Assembly: GCA_964620605.1 (NCBI GenBank)
Contig: CAZUHQ010000037.1
Span: 1 to 31,231, forward strand
Direction: 5' to 3'
From: Thalassotalea_E sp964620605
Lineage (GTDB): Bacteria; Pseudomonadota; Gammaproteobacteria; Enterobacterales; Alteromonadaceae
Length of the DNA: 31,231 bases
Shown: positions 1 to 7,640 of the stretch, in pieces
How positions within the stretch are numbered: the stretch's first letter is position 1
Layout: each line of letters starts with the position of its first letter
Program-made: the position numbers and the translations under genes
The notes under the pieces: generated by a model
Databases searched by the model: none
What the model was told of the DNA's origin: nothing
The model's input: only the letters and a program-made list of their open reading frames with translations

Positions 1-18
1 AATATTTTAAACTAAGCC

Positions 19-840
19 ATGGCAATATATTTTATTGGCGATATTCAGGGTTGCTACCGCGAACTTAAAGCCTTATTGAAACAGGTCAATTTTAATCCGC
101 AAACCGATCAATTATGGGCGGCTGGGGATCTGGTGGCTCGTGGCCCTGATTCTTACAAAACGCTGAAATTTCTCTATTCCTTAGGTGATAGTTTTAAAAC
201 CGTATTGGGCAATCACGATCTGCACCTGCTGGCCATTTATGCCGGTTTAAAAAAAGCCAAGCCCAGTGACAAGCTGGATAAACTACTTGCAGCCCCGGAC
301 GCGGAGCAGTTAATCAACTGGTTAGCATCGCAGCCATTGCTCAGAAAACTGCCAGACGAAGAAGTGTACCTATCGCATGCCGGTATTTCACCTCAGTGGA
401 CGATAGAGCAAGCGGTCGCTATGGCAGAGTTTGCCCACAAAAAACTCTGCTCAGAAAAGCGAAATAAATGGCTAGCCAGAATGTATGGCAATAAGCCAAG
501 CAGCTGGCACCATGCACAGTCAAAGGAAGAAAAGTTTCGCTATACTATTAATGCCTTTACTCGAATGCGCTATTGTGAGCTCTCTGGCGAGCTTGAGTTT
601 AACAATAAGCTTTCGCCCAAAGATACTCCGAAACACCTTAAACCCTGGTTTGAATTGGCAACAAATCAGTTACGAAACTGCCATTGGATTTTTGGTCATT
701 GGGCCGCATTAATGGGAGAGGTTTCGCATAGCAAGTTATTCGCCTTAGACACAGGTTGTGTCTGGGGTGGTTATTTGACCTTACTGCGCTGGCATGATAA
801 ACAACTTTTTACTGAGCCATCGCAAAGAAACTTGCGTTAA
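19..840 (+). CDS. apaH: Symmetrical bis(5'-nucleosyl)-tetraphosphatase ApaH
   Basis: Cytoplasmic hydrolase of the calcineurin-like metallophosphoesterase superfamily that splits Ap4A into two ADP. At 273 residues it has the usual ApaH length. The phosphoesterase motifs appear in order: GDIQGCY near residues 7-13, GDLVARGP near 36-43 and GNHD near 64-67, followed by a C-terminal FGHW motif near residue 225. The start is the only sensible ATG. It has no strong Shine-Dalgarno sequence and lies only 18 bases from the window edge, so it may be translationally coupled to an upstream gene (apaG in many gammaproteobacteria), which is an inference. No terminator is visible in the 135 bases before the next gene. 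This is a core gene. Confidence 0.95.
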   Translation: MAIYFIGDIQGCYRELKALLKQVNFNPQTDQLWAAGDLVARGPDSYKTLKFLYSLGDSFKTVLGNHDLHLLAIYAGLKKAKPSDKLDKLLAAPDAEQLINWLASQPLLRKLPDEEVYLSHAGISPQWTIEQAVAMAEFAHKKLCSEKRNKWLARMYGNKPSSWHHAQSKEEKFRYTINAFTRMRYCELSGELEFNNKLSPKDTPKHLKPWFELATNQLRNCHWIFGHWAALMGEVSHSKLFALDTGCVWGGYLTLLRWHDKQLFTEPSQRNLR

Positions 841-987
841 AGCAATCACTAAAAGTGAAATTCTTATTTGGCTTGTTATACTAAAGTTTGTTAAGGTATT
901 TTAGCATAATGTCGATAAAGCAATTGCGAACAACAATATCACATACCTTGTACAACACCCTGACTTAATAACAAATTGGTGAATTCA

Positions 988-3006
988 ATGAACCTAACTG
1001 TTGCAATGAAAATAATTGGTGGTTTTGCCACCATCTCAGTCCTACTCGTTTTAACCAGTATCATATCCCTAAGTAATTTAAACAATATTGACTCTGCAAC
1101 TCTTAAACAAAGAGAATTAGCAATCCCAACGCTAAGTGGCAGTAATCAATTAGCCAATAAACTGGGTAAAATAGGCGGTCTGACACTTAAAGCTTACTAC
1201 CAAAGTGAATTGCCTCCTTTAAGTGAAAATTTGGCCTCATTCCAACAATTAGAAACCGGTTTTAGCCAGGATTTAAAAAATCTTAAGGCCGTGGTTAGGA
1301 AGGAAAACTCCCTGCTGAGTAACCTCAACCAAGTTGACAGCGTTTATCAAACTTTATTAAGCGACATTGATGCGGTATTTAGTAATCGCAAAGTCAGCAT
1401 TGAACAATACAGCATCTTAATTGACAAAGTCGATATTTTAGAAGAAAAAGCCGATGATGCCGCAACTTTAATGTTAGATCTTGCCGATCATGATTTGGCA
1501 GACAGCAAATTACAACGCGCCGTTACCTTAGGAGAACGACTGGAAACTCAACTCAACAGCATAGTTGCTTCAGGCTTTGAGTTTAGAGATTTAAAAAACA
1601 GCCAGTCAATCGACCTGGTAGAAAACGAAATCACCAATACCTATAACGAAGTGACCCGCATTTCAGAAGAAATCAAAAACGAGTTAGCCCTCAACAAGGT
1701 CACTAACATTGCCGATTCACTCGACAGCACCATAACTGAACTCAACGAACTGCTTATCGGCAGCGACAGTATCTTTGCTAATAAAAAGACACAAATCAAT
1801 GCAATTAGCGTGGCAACTGAAAAACTGAGTGCCGCGGAAAAAGCGATAGACAATACTAATGACATTTTGAAAAAACAGGTAGATTTAGCCAATCAAACCA
1901 CCAAGGAAACCGGTGAATTGGTCGCTGACTCAGTATCTACAGGTAACAGCATTACCTGGATTATCATGTTAGCCTCTGTCGGTGTTGCCGTTGCTATTAC
2001 CTGGTTTACCCTGATCAGTATCACCCGTCCGCTTGCTCGGGTCAACGATATGCTAAATGTCGTTGCATCAGGTGACTTATCACGTAAGCTAGATGAAAGT
2101 GGTAAAGATGAATTTGCCCAATTATCACGTAACTGTAACTTATTAATTGAAAGTTTAAGAACCTTAATCAATGGCATCGTCAGCCGTTCAACGCAGTTAG
2201 CAACCGCAGCCGAGCAAACGTCCGCTGTTACAGCCCAAAGTACTACCGCAATTGAAGAACAACGTACTCAGGTTGAACAAGCAGCTTCTGCAACCACAGA
2301 AATGAGCAGCACGTCACAAAGTGTATTATCAAGTGCTAACGACGCCTTAGGTGAAATTAAACAGGCTGACGATGAAGCAGAGCGAGTTAAAGGCATTTCA
2401 GATCGCAACCGTCAGACTATCGAACAGTTAGCAAAAGAAGTTGAAGATGCATCACAAGTGATTAATAAATTACAACAAGACAGTGCCTCAATTGGTGGCA
2501 TCCTGGATGTTATTCGTGGCATTGCTGAGCAAACCAACCTGTTAGCCCTAAATGCGGCAATCGAGGCTGCCCGTGCCGGAGAACAAGGTCGAGGCTTTGC
2601 CGTGGTAGCAGACGAAGTGAGAACACTTGCCAGCAGAACTCAGGAATCAACACAAGAAATTCAAAATATGATCGAAGTACTGCAAACAGGAGCGGAAAAA
2701 GCAGTAGCTGTGATGGAAACCGGTAAAAAACAGGCGGCCGACTGTGTTGTACAAAGTGAAGAAGCCGATACTGCACTAGAAACCATTACTCATGCGGTGC
2801 ATGAAGCCTTTGATCGCAGCTCACAAATTGCTACTGCCGCCGAAGAGCAAAGTGTCGTTGCTCATGAAATCAGCGAAAACCTGGAATCGATTGTCGCGAT
2901 CGCCGAACAAACGACCGCAGGTTCGAAACAAACCGCAGAATCAAGCAGTGAAGTCGCGAGACTGGCAGAAGAACTGCAATTATCGGTACAGGAGTTCAGG
3001 CTGTAA
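988..3006 (+). CDS. Methyl-accepting chemotaxis protein
   Basis: Inner-membrane chemoreceptor that should signal through CheW/CheA. I start it at ATG 988 because TTGGTGA sits about 5 bases upstream; the frame stays open to a TTG at 976. The product is 672 residues: a transmembrane helix at about 7-28, a long predicted helical periplasmic sensor region, a second transmembrane helix at about 322-345, a HAMP linker with the usual TRPL start, and a cytoplasmic signalling coiled coil. The highly conserved hairpin tip (IAEQTNLLALNAAIEAARAG) lies at about residues 512-531. Glu/Gln/Ala-rich heptads flanking the tip are likely methylation regions. The sensor region shows no Cache or PAS signature that I can recognise, so the ligand is unknown. 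It ends just before a good terminator. Confidence 0.93.
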   Translation: MNLTVAMKIIGGFATISVLLVLTSIISLSNLNNIDSATLKQRELAIPTLSGSNQLANKLGKIGGLTLKAYYQSELPPLSENLASFQQLETGFSQDLKNLKAVVRKENSLLSNLNQVDSVYQTLLSDIDAVFSNRKVSIEQYSILIDKVDILEEKADDAATLMLDLADHDLADSKLQRAVTLGERLETQLNSIVASGFEFRDLKNSQSIDLVENEITNTYNEVTRISEEIKNELALNKVTNIADSLDSTITELNELLIGSDSIFANKKTQINAISVATEKLSAAEKAIDNTNDILKKQVDLANQTTKETGELVADSVSTGNSITWIIMLASVGVAVAITWFTLISITRPLARVNDMLNVVASGDLSRKLDESGKDEFAQLSRNCNLLIESLRTLINGIVSRSTQLATAAEQTSAVTAQSTTAIEEQRTQVEQAASATTEMSSTSQSVLSSANDALGEIKQADDEAERVKGISDRNRQTIEQLAKEVEDASQVINKLQQDSASIGGILDVIRGIAEQTNLLALNAAIEAARAGEQGRGFAVVADEVRTLASRTQESTQEIQNMIEVLQTGAEKAVAVMETGKKQAADCVVQSEEADTALETITHAVHEAFDRSSQIATAAEEQSVVAHEISENLESIVAIAEQTTAGSKQTAESSSEVARLAEELQLSVQEFRL

Positions 3007-3025
3007 GCACTGACGTGAAAACAAT

Positions 3026-3051
3026 AAAGCCGCTTTTATAGCGGCTTTTAT
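3026..3051 (+). terminator. Rho-independent terminator after the chemoreceptor gene
   Basis: An 8-bp perfect stem (AAAGCCGC at 3026-3033 with GCGGCTTT at 3041-3048), a 7-nt loop and a short T run, 20 bases after the chemoreceptor stop codon. Confidence 0.85.
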
Positions 3052-3136
3052 GTATATGGATATACGGTATGTCATGGTTGCATGGATGCAAAAGAATGAC
3101 TATGTATATGGATATACGCTATGTCATGGTTGCATG
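3049..3136. repeat. Two 36-bp direct repeats with internal dyads, 52-bp period
   Basis: Copies at 3049-3084 and 3101-3136 differ at one position only (G versus C in the middle). Each copy holds two small palindromes, GTATAT-GG-ATATAC and CATG-GTTG-CATG. The 16 bases after the first copy (GATGCAAAAGAATGAC) are loosely echoed after the second. They lie between a terminator and the end of a convergent gene, where dispersed intergenic palindromic repeats often sit. No protein-coding potential. Confidence 0.85.
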
Positions 3137-3202
3137 TGGATAATGCGAAGGAATAACTGTGAAATCGATTATCCCCCTGAAATATCTTCCTTTTTACAGT
3201 GA

Positions 3203-3670
3203 CTAAGGACTTACTTGCCAAATTTTATCCGAGACTTCCAGGTATTCGGCTAACGCTGCCGAACCATACCACTGATAAACATCCGCTTGCAGGTAACCGG
3301 CTGAAATAGCCGGGTCAGTTTTTAATAGCGCCTGAGCCTGCTCCTTACTCTTGATATCCAAAATAAAAATTCCCCGATACTGATTTTCATTCTTTGATAA
3401 GGGACCTGCAACAATCAGCTTTTTCTCATCGACCAGGCGGTTGATATTATCAAGATGCCCTCTAAATGCCGCTTGTTTTTTTGCTTGTTCCGAAGACGTA
3501 TTTGCTCCTGATTTCAAAATCACCAGGATAAAGGATTTCATTCCGTATTCATCGGCACCTACCCGTTTTGCCAGTTCAGCATCATAATTAGGGTTAGTTT
3601 TTTGAGCTTGTAACGGCGTAGCAATTATCAATGTGGCGAGCCACAGCAGTACTAATCGGGTTAATTTCAT
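3203..3670 (-). CDS. Exported YciI-family (YCII domain) protein
   Basis: 155-residue protein with a clear Sec signal peptide (MKLTRLVLLWLATLIIATPLQA, cleavage probably after QA near residue 22) followed by a YCII-like domain. The pattern is a ferredoxin-like fold with a HLDNINRLVDEKKLIVAGPL segment and a central IFILDIKSKEQAQALL strand-helix unit, ending in YQWYG. YciI proteins are small, and most lack signal peptides; this one would be periplasmic. Its substrate and reaction are unknown. The stop is TAG at 3203-3205. It is convergent with the chemoreceptor and shares no operon with folA. Confidence 0.75.
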   Translation of the reverse strand: MKLTRLVLLWLATLIIATPLQAQKTNPNYDAELAKRVGADEYGMKSFILVILKSGANTSSEQAKKQAAFRGHLDNINRLVDEKKLIVAGPLSKNENQYRGIFILDIKSKEQAQALLKTDPAISAGYLQADVYQWYGSAALAEYLEVSDKIWQVSP

Positions 3671-3749
3671 AAATATTTTCCTGTATCAATAGAAAAATAA
3701 CTATAGCATTACAGCCAATAAAAATTAAAGTTTGCCGATCAGCCCAACC

Positions 3750-4640
3750 TTATAAACCTCGTTGCCACTCTTGTCTTAAATCAACCTGTTCTGGCGTTGT
3801 TAAAGCTTGTTCAACTTGAGTTAACAATTTGACTTTATCCTGCCCTAATATGCCTTTTAACACTAAGTAATTAGACGCATGATCAGAGCGGAAGATGGTT
3901 TTATTCAACTCAAGTTCAAACAACAATAAATGCATCTCAGCAAAAAGTTCAGTTTGGCTGAGTTGTCTAAAATCGCCGTTAAAGTTTTGAGCAAATCGCT
4001 GCTCACCCAAAGGAAAGGATACCACTAATGTCGACAGATACTCAGGCTGAGTAACGCTCATTAGTTTTGCCGAATTAATCGCATGTTGACGTGAGTATTT
4101 CGGTCCTCCTAAGCCATTTAATATCATCACTGAACTTTTGATCTGCGCCTGCTTAATTTTATTAAGTGCTACAAATGAACTATCAAACGTCTCACCTTTA
4201 TTGATCAGACTTAACACTTGATCATCACCACTTTCGCAGCCAACATATAACAGCGTTAATCCTAACTTTTTTAGCTGGCTAAGCTGTTCAACCGTCTTAT
4301 TATGCAGGTTTCTTGGTAAACAATAACTAGAAACCCGAGTCACTTGAGGGAGATATTGATGGATAAGTAATAATATCGATTGTAATTGACGAAACGGTAA
4401 CATCATAGCATCACCGTCAGCAAGAAAAACCCGAGGCACAGGTAAACCACTTTGCGCTATCTGCTGCAATTCCTGTTCTATCTGCTCAAGTTTTTTCGGC
4501 TTAAACTTCTTCGCATCACTAGTATACATCTCGCAAAAAGTACATTGATTCCACGAGCAGCCATTAGTCACTTGTAAAATTAGACTTTTCCACTCACTTG
4601 GCGGACGAAATACTGGCTCAATATAACTTAAGGGGTACAT
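3750..4640 (-). CDS. Radical SAM protein (stand-alone, CX4CX2C cluster)
   Basis: 296-residue protein with a radical SAM core. The 4Fe-4S ligands are Cys28, Cys33 and Cys36 in NGCSWNQCTFC, a CX4CX2C spacing as in the COG1032-like group rather than the usual CX3CX2C. Later segments fit the SAM-binding barrel (RVFLADGDAMML, LLYVGCESGDDQVL, ILNGLGG). There is no N-terminal B12-binding domain and no extra cysteine cluster. The substrate cannot be read from the sequence. It starts 15 bases after the folA stop on the same strand without an obvious Shine-Dalgarno sequence, so it is probably translated from a folA-containing transcript. Confidence 0.85.
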   Translation of the reverse strand: MYPLSYIEPVFRPPSEWKSLILQVTNGCSWNQCTFCEMYTSDAKKFKPKKLEQIEQELQQIAQSGLPVPRVFLADGDAMMLPFRQLQSILLLIHQYLPQVTRVSSYCLPRNLHNKTVEQLSQLKKLGLTLLYVGCESGDDQVLSLINKGETFDSSFVALNKIKQAQIKSSVMILNGLGGPKYSRQHAINSAKLMSVTQPEYLSTLVVSFPLGEQRFAQNFNGDFRQLSQTELFAEMHLLLFELELNKTIFRSDHASNYLVLKGILGQDKVKLLTQVEQALTTPEQVDLRQEWQRGL

Positions 4641-4655
4641 TACAACTTAATTATT

Positions 4656-5150
4656 TTAAACTTGACGCTGATAGACACAAAACTCTAGGTCATGAGCATT
4701 ACGCTCATCGGCACTAAATGATTCACAGCTTACCTGCTGCCATTCTTTTACCGTATCATATTCAGGAAACTGGGTATCTCCCTCAATTTTGGCGTTAATA
4801 TGCGTAATATATAATCGGTCTGCAAAAGGCAAACAATGCGCATAAATCGCGCCGCCACCAATCACCATGACTTCAGCAACTTCCCCGGCCAGTTGAAGTG
4901 CCTGTTCAACGGAACCGGCGACATCAACACCCGCAGCCAGATAATCAGCATCACGAGAAATCACGATATTTTGTCTGCCAGGCAAGGGGCGACCGATCGA
5001 CTCAAAGGTTTTACGCCCCATTATCACAGGTTTGCCTAAAGTAGTCTTTTTAAAGTAAGCTAAATCGGCTGGCAAATGCCACGGCATATCATTGTCTTTA
5101 CCGATAATGCGATTATCGGCATGGGCAACTATCATAGAAAGAATGGTCAT
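4656..5150 (-). CDS. folA: Dihydrofolate reductase
   Basis: 164-residue chromosomal-type DHFR that reduces dihydrofolate to tetrahydrofolate with NADPH. The N-terminal MTILSMIVAHADNRIIGKDN is followed by PWHLPADLAYFK carrying the catalytic Asp29 (equivalent to E. coli Asp27). The cofactor-binding GRKTFESIGRPLPGR segment, the MVIGGGAIY loop and the C-terminal EGDTQFPEY motif are all present. Length and motif order match the E. coli enzyme closely. Nothing suggests a plasmid-borne trimethoprim-resistant variant. It is followed at 15 bases by the radical SAM gene. It is the last complete core gene before the island. Confidence 0.96.
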   Translation of the reverse strand: MTILSMIVAHADNRIIGKDNDMPWHLPADLAYFKKTTLGKPVIMGRKTFESIGRPLPGRQNIVISRDADYLAAGVDVAGSVEQALQLAGEVAEVMVIGGGAIYAHCLPFADRLYITHINAKIEGDTQFPEYDTVKEWQQVSCESFSADERNAHDLEFCVYQRQV

Positions 5151-5340
5151 AGTCGAAAGTTAAGCTAATAAATCTGTAAGCAAATTTTATCATGCACCAT
5201 ACCAAACTGCATAAAGATTTGCTTAATGTAGAACAACTATATCTGCACAAATCTTATTTGTTCTAATGGCGCTACTGGCATCCTAAATGATTAAATACTT
5301 ATACAGATTGGTATCAAGCGCTTTAAAAATACGAAGCAAA

Positions 5341-5376
5341 GAAAAAGGTGCTTACCGCGATTAGCAATAAGCACCT
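5341..5376 (-). terminator. Rho-independent terminator of a truncated minus-strand gene
   Basis: Perfect 9-bp stem (AGGTGCTTA 5346-5354 with TAAGCACCT 5368-5376). Read on the minus strand it is followed by TTTTTCTTT. It lies about 30 bases after the stop codon of the remnant at 5405 and so looks like that gene's native terminator. Confidence 0.75.
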
Positions 5377-5404
5377 GTTATTCGATAAATTTAGGCTGGA
5401 TTAA

Positions 5405-5500
5405 TTATCGACGATATTCCACTTCCACGTCGTATTCATCTTTAAGCACCGTTACACTTCCTGAACTGTGAAAATTGTGAATAACCATAAATAACGGTAC
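5405..5500 (-). pseudogene. 3' end of an interrupted chromosomal gene
   Basis: On the minus strand a frame ending at TAA 5407-5405 encodes a C-terminus with good coding character (SVTVLKDEYDVEVEYRR) but opens only about 32 codons, from an upstream in-frame stop near 5503 with internal ATG/GTG codons and no Shine-Dalgarno sequence. It is followed at a natural distance by a strong terminator. The simplest reading is that it is the tail of a gene whose 5' part was displaced by island insertion somewhere near 5470-5500. I do not recognise the family. It could instead be a genuine 27-31-residue peptide gene. Confidence 0.5.
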
Positions 5501-5519
5501 ATGTAGCTAATCTATCATA

Positions 5520-5550
5520 TTCTCATTATTTTTAATTAAAAACATGAGAA
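5520..5550. repeat. AT-rich 31-bp dyad near the island boundary
   Basis: TTCTCAT at 5520-5526 pairs with ATGAGAA at 5544-5550, and the centre holds the 14-bp palindrome TTTTTAATTAAAAA, so nearly the whole stretch is self-complementary. A further TATTCTCA copy occurs near 5572. It could be a recombinase binding site or a terminator-like structure; undecided. Confidence 0.5.
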
Positions 5551-5650
5551 TTTTGAGAGGTTAGGCATGATTATTCTCACATTTAGCAAAAATACCTATC
5601 TAGATGTTCTACTAAAGTTGATAAAGAACGCTAGTTACTAATTTTAATAA

Positions 5651-6304
5651 TTATACTCTACTTATTATTTCAGGTAACGTTAAAATTTTAGGGCGTGTGT
5701 TCTGCCCTTTTGTCCACTGAAGATAAGGTTGAACATAATTTCGTTCTAGGTGATCCGTTGCATATTCACTAAAGCCCAACATTCTCTCCTTATATAGAAC
5801 GAATTTAATTCCAGATGGGGCAACCCATTCAAACTTATCTTGGCTTTGAGCAATATGATGCAAACTCATTATTGTTTCAGATAATTTGACTGAATCTACG
5901 TCCTTATGTGTGCAATTCATAAATATTCTATATCTAATGATTCTTTGATCTTCTGTATTAGGCAAACGTAATATTGCCCATGCTTCAGGGATTAAAAAAT
6001 TTACTTCACTGTCCTCAACTTTAAAGTCAAATTTAAACCTGAAAAGGCGTGTTAAGTCTATTTCATCTTTATCTATTTGTTGAATGCCTGCTAAGCCAAA
6101 TTTATTTAATTGATACTTTAAAAATTTATAGCACTTAGCAATATTAATATCGTTGTTATGAAACCGCGCATTATCACGGTGAAGTTGCTCTGCTAAGCCG
6201 TTCAAGGCCGGTTCTCCAATTTTAATATTAAGTAAAATACGAAGAGCCCCTGAACCTAGCATATGCTTGAACTCTTTGAACATCTCTTTTTTTTCTTGAT
6301 TCAT
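5651..6304 (-). CDS. Hypothetical protein of 217 residues, divergent from Xre regulator
   Basis: I do not recognise this protein. It starts at ATG 6304 with GAGGT about 5 bases upstream, which supports the start. It is soluble, with no signal peptide or membrane segment. The first 80 residues are charged and helical (KEMFKEFKHMLGSGALRILL, then KCYKFLKYQLNKFG), looking like a small helical domain of winged-helix character. The middle is strand-rich (FRFKFDFKVEDSEVNFLI). A WVAPSGIKFVLYKER segment follows near residue 160. It is transcribed away from the small HTH gene across a 20-bp inverted repeat, a layout typical of a regulated pair at the end of a mobile element. A DNA-related role is conjecture. 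Confidence 0.65.
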   Translation of the reverse strand: MNQEKKEMFKEFKHMLGSGALRILLNIKIGEPALNGLAEQLHRDNARFHNNDINIAKCYKFLKYQLNKFGLAGIQQIDKDEIDLTRLFRFKFDFKVEDSEVNFLIPEAWAILRLPNTEDQRIIRYRIFMNCTHKDVDSVKLSETIMSLHHIAQSQDKFEWVAPSGIKFVLYKERMLGFSEYATDHLERNYVQPYLQWTKGQNTRPKILTLPEIISRV

Positions 6305-6360
6305 GTATACCTCAGCCGTCTGATACCTAATGACATTAGCTATTAATTTTTAATATAGTA

Positions 6361-6414
6361 TGGCAACAAAATAGCACCAAAGTGTCATCATACCTTGGTG
6401 CTATTTTGTTGCCA
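6361..6414. promoter_or_regulatory. Perfect 20-bp inverted repeat between divergent genes (candidate operator)
   Basis: TGGCAACAAAATAGCACCAA (6361-6380) is repeated exactly in reverse complement at 6395-6414, separated by 14 bases. It fills most of the gap between the 217-residue gene (start 6304) and the HTH gene (start 6442), just where overlapping divergent promoters would be. No T run follows on either strand, so a terminator is unlikely. Candidate binding site of the adjacent Xre-type protein. Confidence 0.7.
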
Positions 6415-6441
6415 AGAGGGTTCTACAATAGAGTTGATGCC

Positions 6442-6696
6442 ATGATTAAGCATATAAACGATTCTCGTTATAAAGCCTTGATAGATTGGCTAAAAGCTGC
6501 TCGTAAAGAGCAGGGATTAACTGTACGTGATCTTGGTGAATTATTAGGTGAGCCTCACCAGTTTGTGGTAAGAATAGAAACCTGTGAAAGAAAACTAAAT
6601 GTATTTGAGTACGTACAATATTGCGAAGCTCTAAAACTTGATACTTCTGTTGGGCTAAGCAAATTAAAAGAATTAAGTTTTATTTCTAGAGCTTAA
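6442..6696 (+). CDS. Small Xre-type helix-turn-helix regulator
   Basis: 84-residue DNA-binding protein, almost entirely a single HTH domain. AARKEQGLTVRDLGELLGEPHQFVVRIETCERKLNVFEYVQYCEAL matches the common single-domain Xre/Cro type, in which the recognition helix (PHQFVVRIE) is followed by ER-L-V-E. I start at ATG 6442. An open frame extends up to GTG 6382, but that extension would translate one arm of the 20-bp inverted repeat, so it is improbable. AGAG at 6430-6433 is a weak Shine-Dalgarno sequence. Its target is probably the inverted repeat in front of it, giving autoregulation and control of the divergent gene (inference). Confidence 0.8.
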   Translation: MIKHINDSRYKALIDWLKAARKEQGLTVRDLGELLGEPHQFVVRIETCERKLNVFEYVQYCEALKLDTSVGLSKLKELSFISRA

Positions 6697-7055
6697 TCAA
6701 AACCTTAAAGTTACTCCTATTGCCAACTACGAGCATTGACACTATTCTATAAAATTGTTCGAATTAGTCAGCTAGCAACTCTTAGGGCATAGAAAAACAA
6801 TATGTAAATGTCATTTCTTAGCCAATAGCAGACATTAGCTTTTGAGTTATAAACAATCACTCATAGCCAATTTATGAGATTAACATTATTCAACGAAAAG
6901 TTTATTCTAATGTACCTAAACAATTCTCAATGAAAATTGTTTAGGTACAATACTAGACAAAGAGTAACCAGAGCATTTCATTATTGGTTTGATATCGTTG
7001 TATTTAGTGGGTTAGACTTTCTGAATTTTTTTGATAAAACCTTGAGGAAAGTTGA
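6697..7055. other. Gene-free 359 bases upstream of mntP, with one long dyad
   Basis: No reading frame with coding character. The only clear structure is the inverted repeat at 6911-6949. I looked for a yybP-ykoY manganese riboswitch and for an MntR box and could not support either. Confidence 0.6.
6911..6949. promoter_or_regulatory. Perfect 15-bp inverted repeat upstream of mntP
   Basis: TGTACCTAAACAATT (6911-6925) pairs exactly with 6935-6949 across 9 bases. No T run follows. It lies about 105 bases before the mntP start, in a position suited to an operator or a 5' leader hairpin. Confidence 0.55.
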
Positions 7056-7592
7056 TTGTTTGAAGTGTTAATTCTTGCTATTGCCTTAAGTATGGATGCC
7101 TTTGCTGTGTCGATCGGCTTAGGCTCTAAACAGGCAACTAGTTTAAATAAACTAGCTTTTAAGGCTGCTTTCTACTTTGGCTTTTTTCAAGGAGTAATGC
7201 CGCTATTCGGTTATTTTAGTGGCAAAGGGATATCATCATGGGTAAACGATTATGCGCCTTGGATAGCATTTGCTTTGTTGATCTTCATCGGGGGAAAAAT
7301 GATTTATGAATCATTTGCTGAAGGTATTGAAGAAGACATATCTCAAGTCACTCACCGCGTTTTACTGACTTTAGCTATTGCAACGAGCATTGATGCTATG
7401 GCCGCAGGTTATGCAATCACTTTAATGGACGTAAATGTACTAATAGCTTGTTTGACTATCGGTGTGACCACAGCTGCTTTTAGTTGGCTGGGTGTGAAAA
7501 TAGGTGCTAAAAGCGGAACTTTACTTGAAAGTAAGGCTGAGCTATTAGGTGGCATTGTGCTAATTCTTATTGGTTTTAAAGTGTTGCTGTAA
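7056..7592 (+). CDS. mntP: MntP-type manganese efflux pump
   Basis: 178-residue inner-membrane protein of the MntP (YebN) family, which exports Mn(II). It has six hydrophobic segments arranged as two homologous halves; the hallmark Asp motifs SMDAFAVSIG (near residues 12-21) and SIDAMAAGYA (near 111-120) lie in the first helix of each half, and an IFIGGKMI segment follows the third helix. Length and layout match E. coli MntP. The start is TTG 7056, chosen because GAGGA at 7044-7048 is ideally spaced and no earlier ATG exists in frame. Its position beside mercury and cadmium genes suggests island cargo rather than the resident copy (inference). Confidence 0.9.
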   Translation: MFEVLILAIALSMDAFAVSIGLGSKQATSLNKLAFKAAFYFGFFQGVMPLFGYFSGKGISSWVNDYAPWIAFALLIFIGGKMIYESFAEGIEEDISQVTHRVLLTLAIATSIDAMAAGYAITLMDVNVLIACLTIGVTTAAFSWLGVKIGAKSGTLLESKAELLGGIVLILIGFKVLL

Positions 7593-7629
7593 TCTTAACG
7601 GTTGTAATTTAGCACTAAACATTAAGATT
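7591..7629. terminator. Possible bidirectional terminator between mntP and the mer cluster
   Basis: AATCTTAA (7591-7598) pairs with TTAAGATT (7622-7629) across a 23-base loop between convergent genes. The stem is AT-only apart from one C-G pair at each arm, so it is weak. Confidence 0.35.
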
Positions 7630-7640
7630 TTAATGATTTA

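Larger units (their letters stand above)
5151..5650. other. Gene-free 500 bases: folA upstream region, gene remnant, probable island left boundary
   Basis: Holds the upstream region of folA, a minus-strand terminator (5341-5376), the 3' remnant of a minus-strand gene (about 5405-5500) and a dyad at 5520-5550. Base composition becomes visibly more AT-rich to the right of about 5470. I see no complete gene. Confidence 0.7.

Noticed and set aside
6382..6441. GTG start at 6382 for the Xre regulator
   Set aside because: Would translate through the perfect inverted repeat and lacks a Shine-Dalgarno sequence; ATG 6442 gives the standard domain length.
6697..7055. yybP-ykoY manganese riboswitch before mntP
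   Set aside because: The expected paired architecture and conserved loops were not found; only one simple 15-bp inverted repeat is present.
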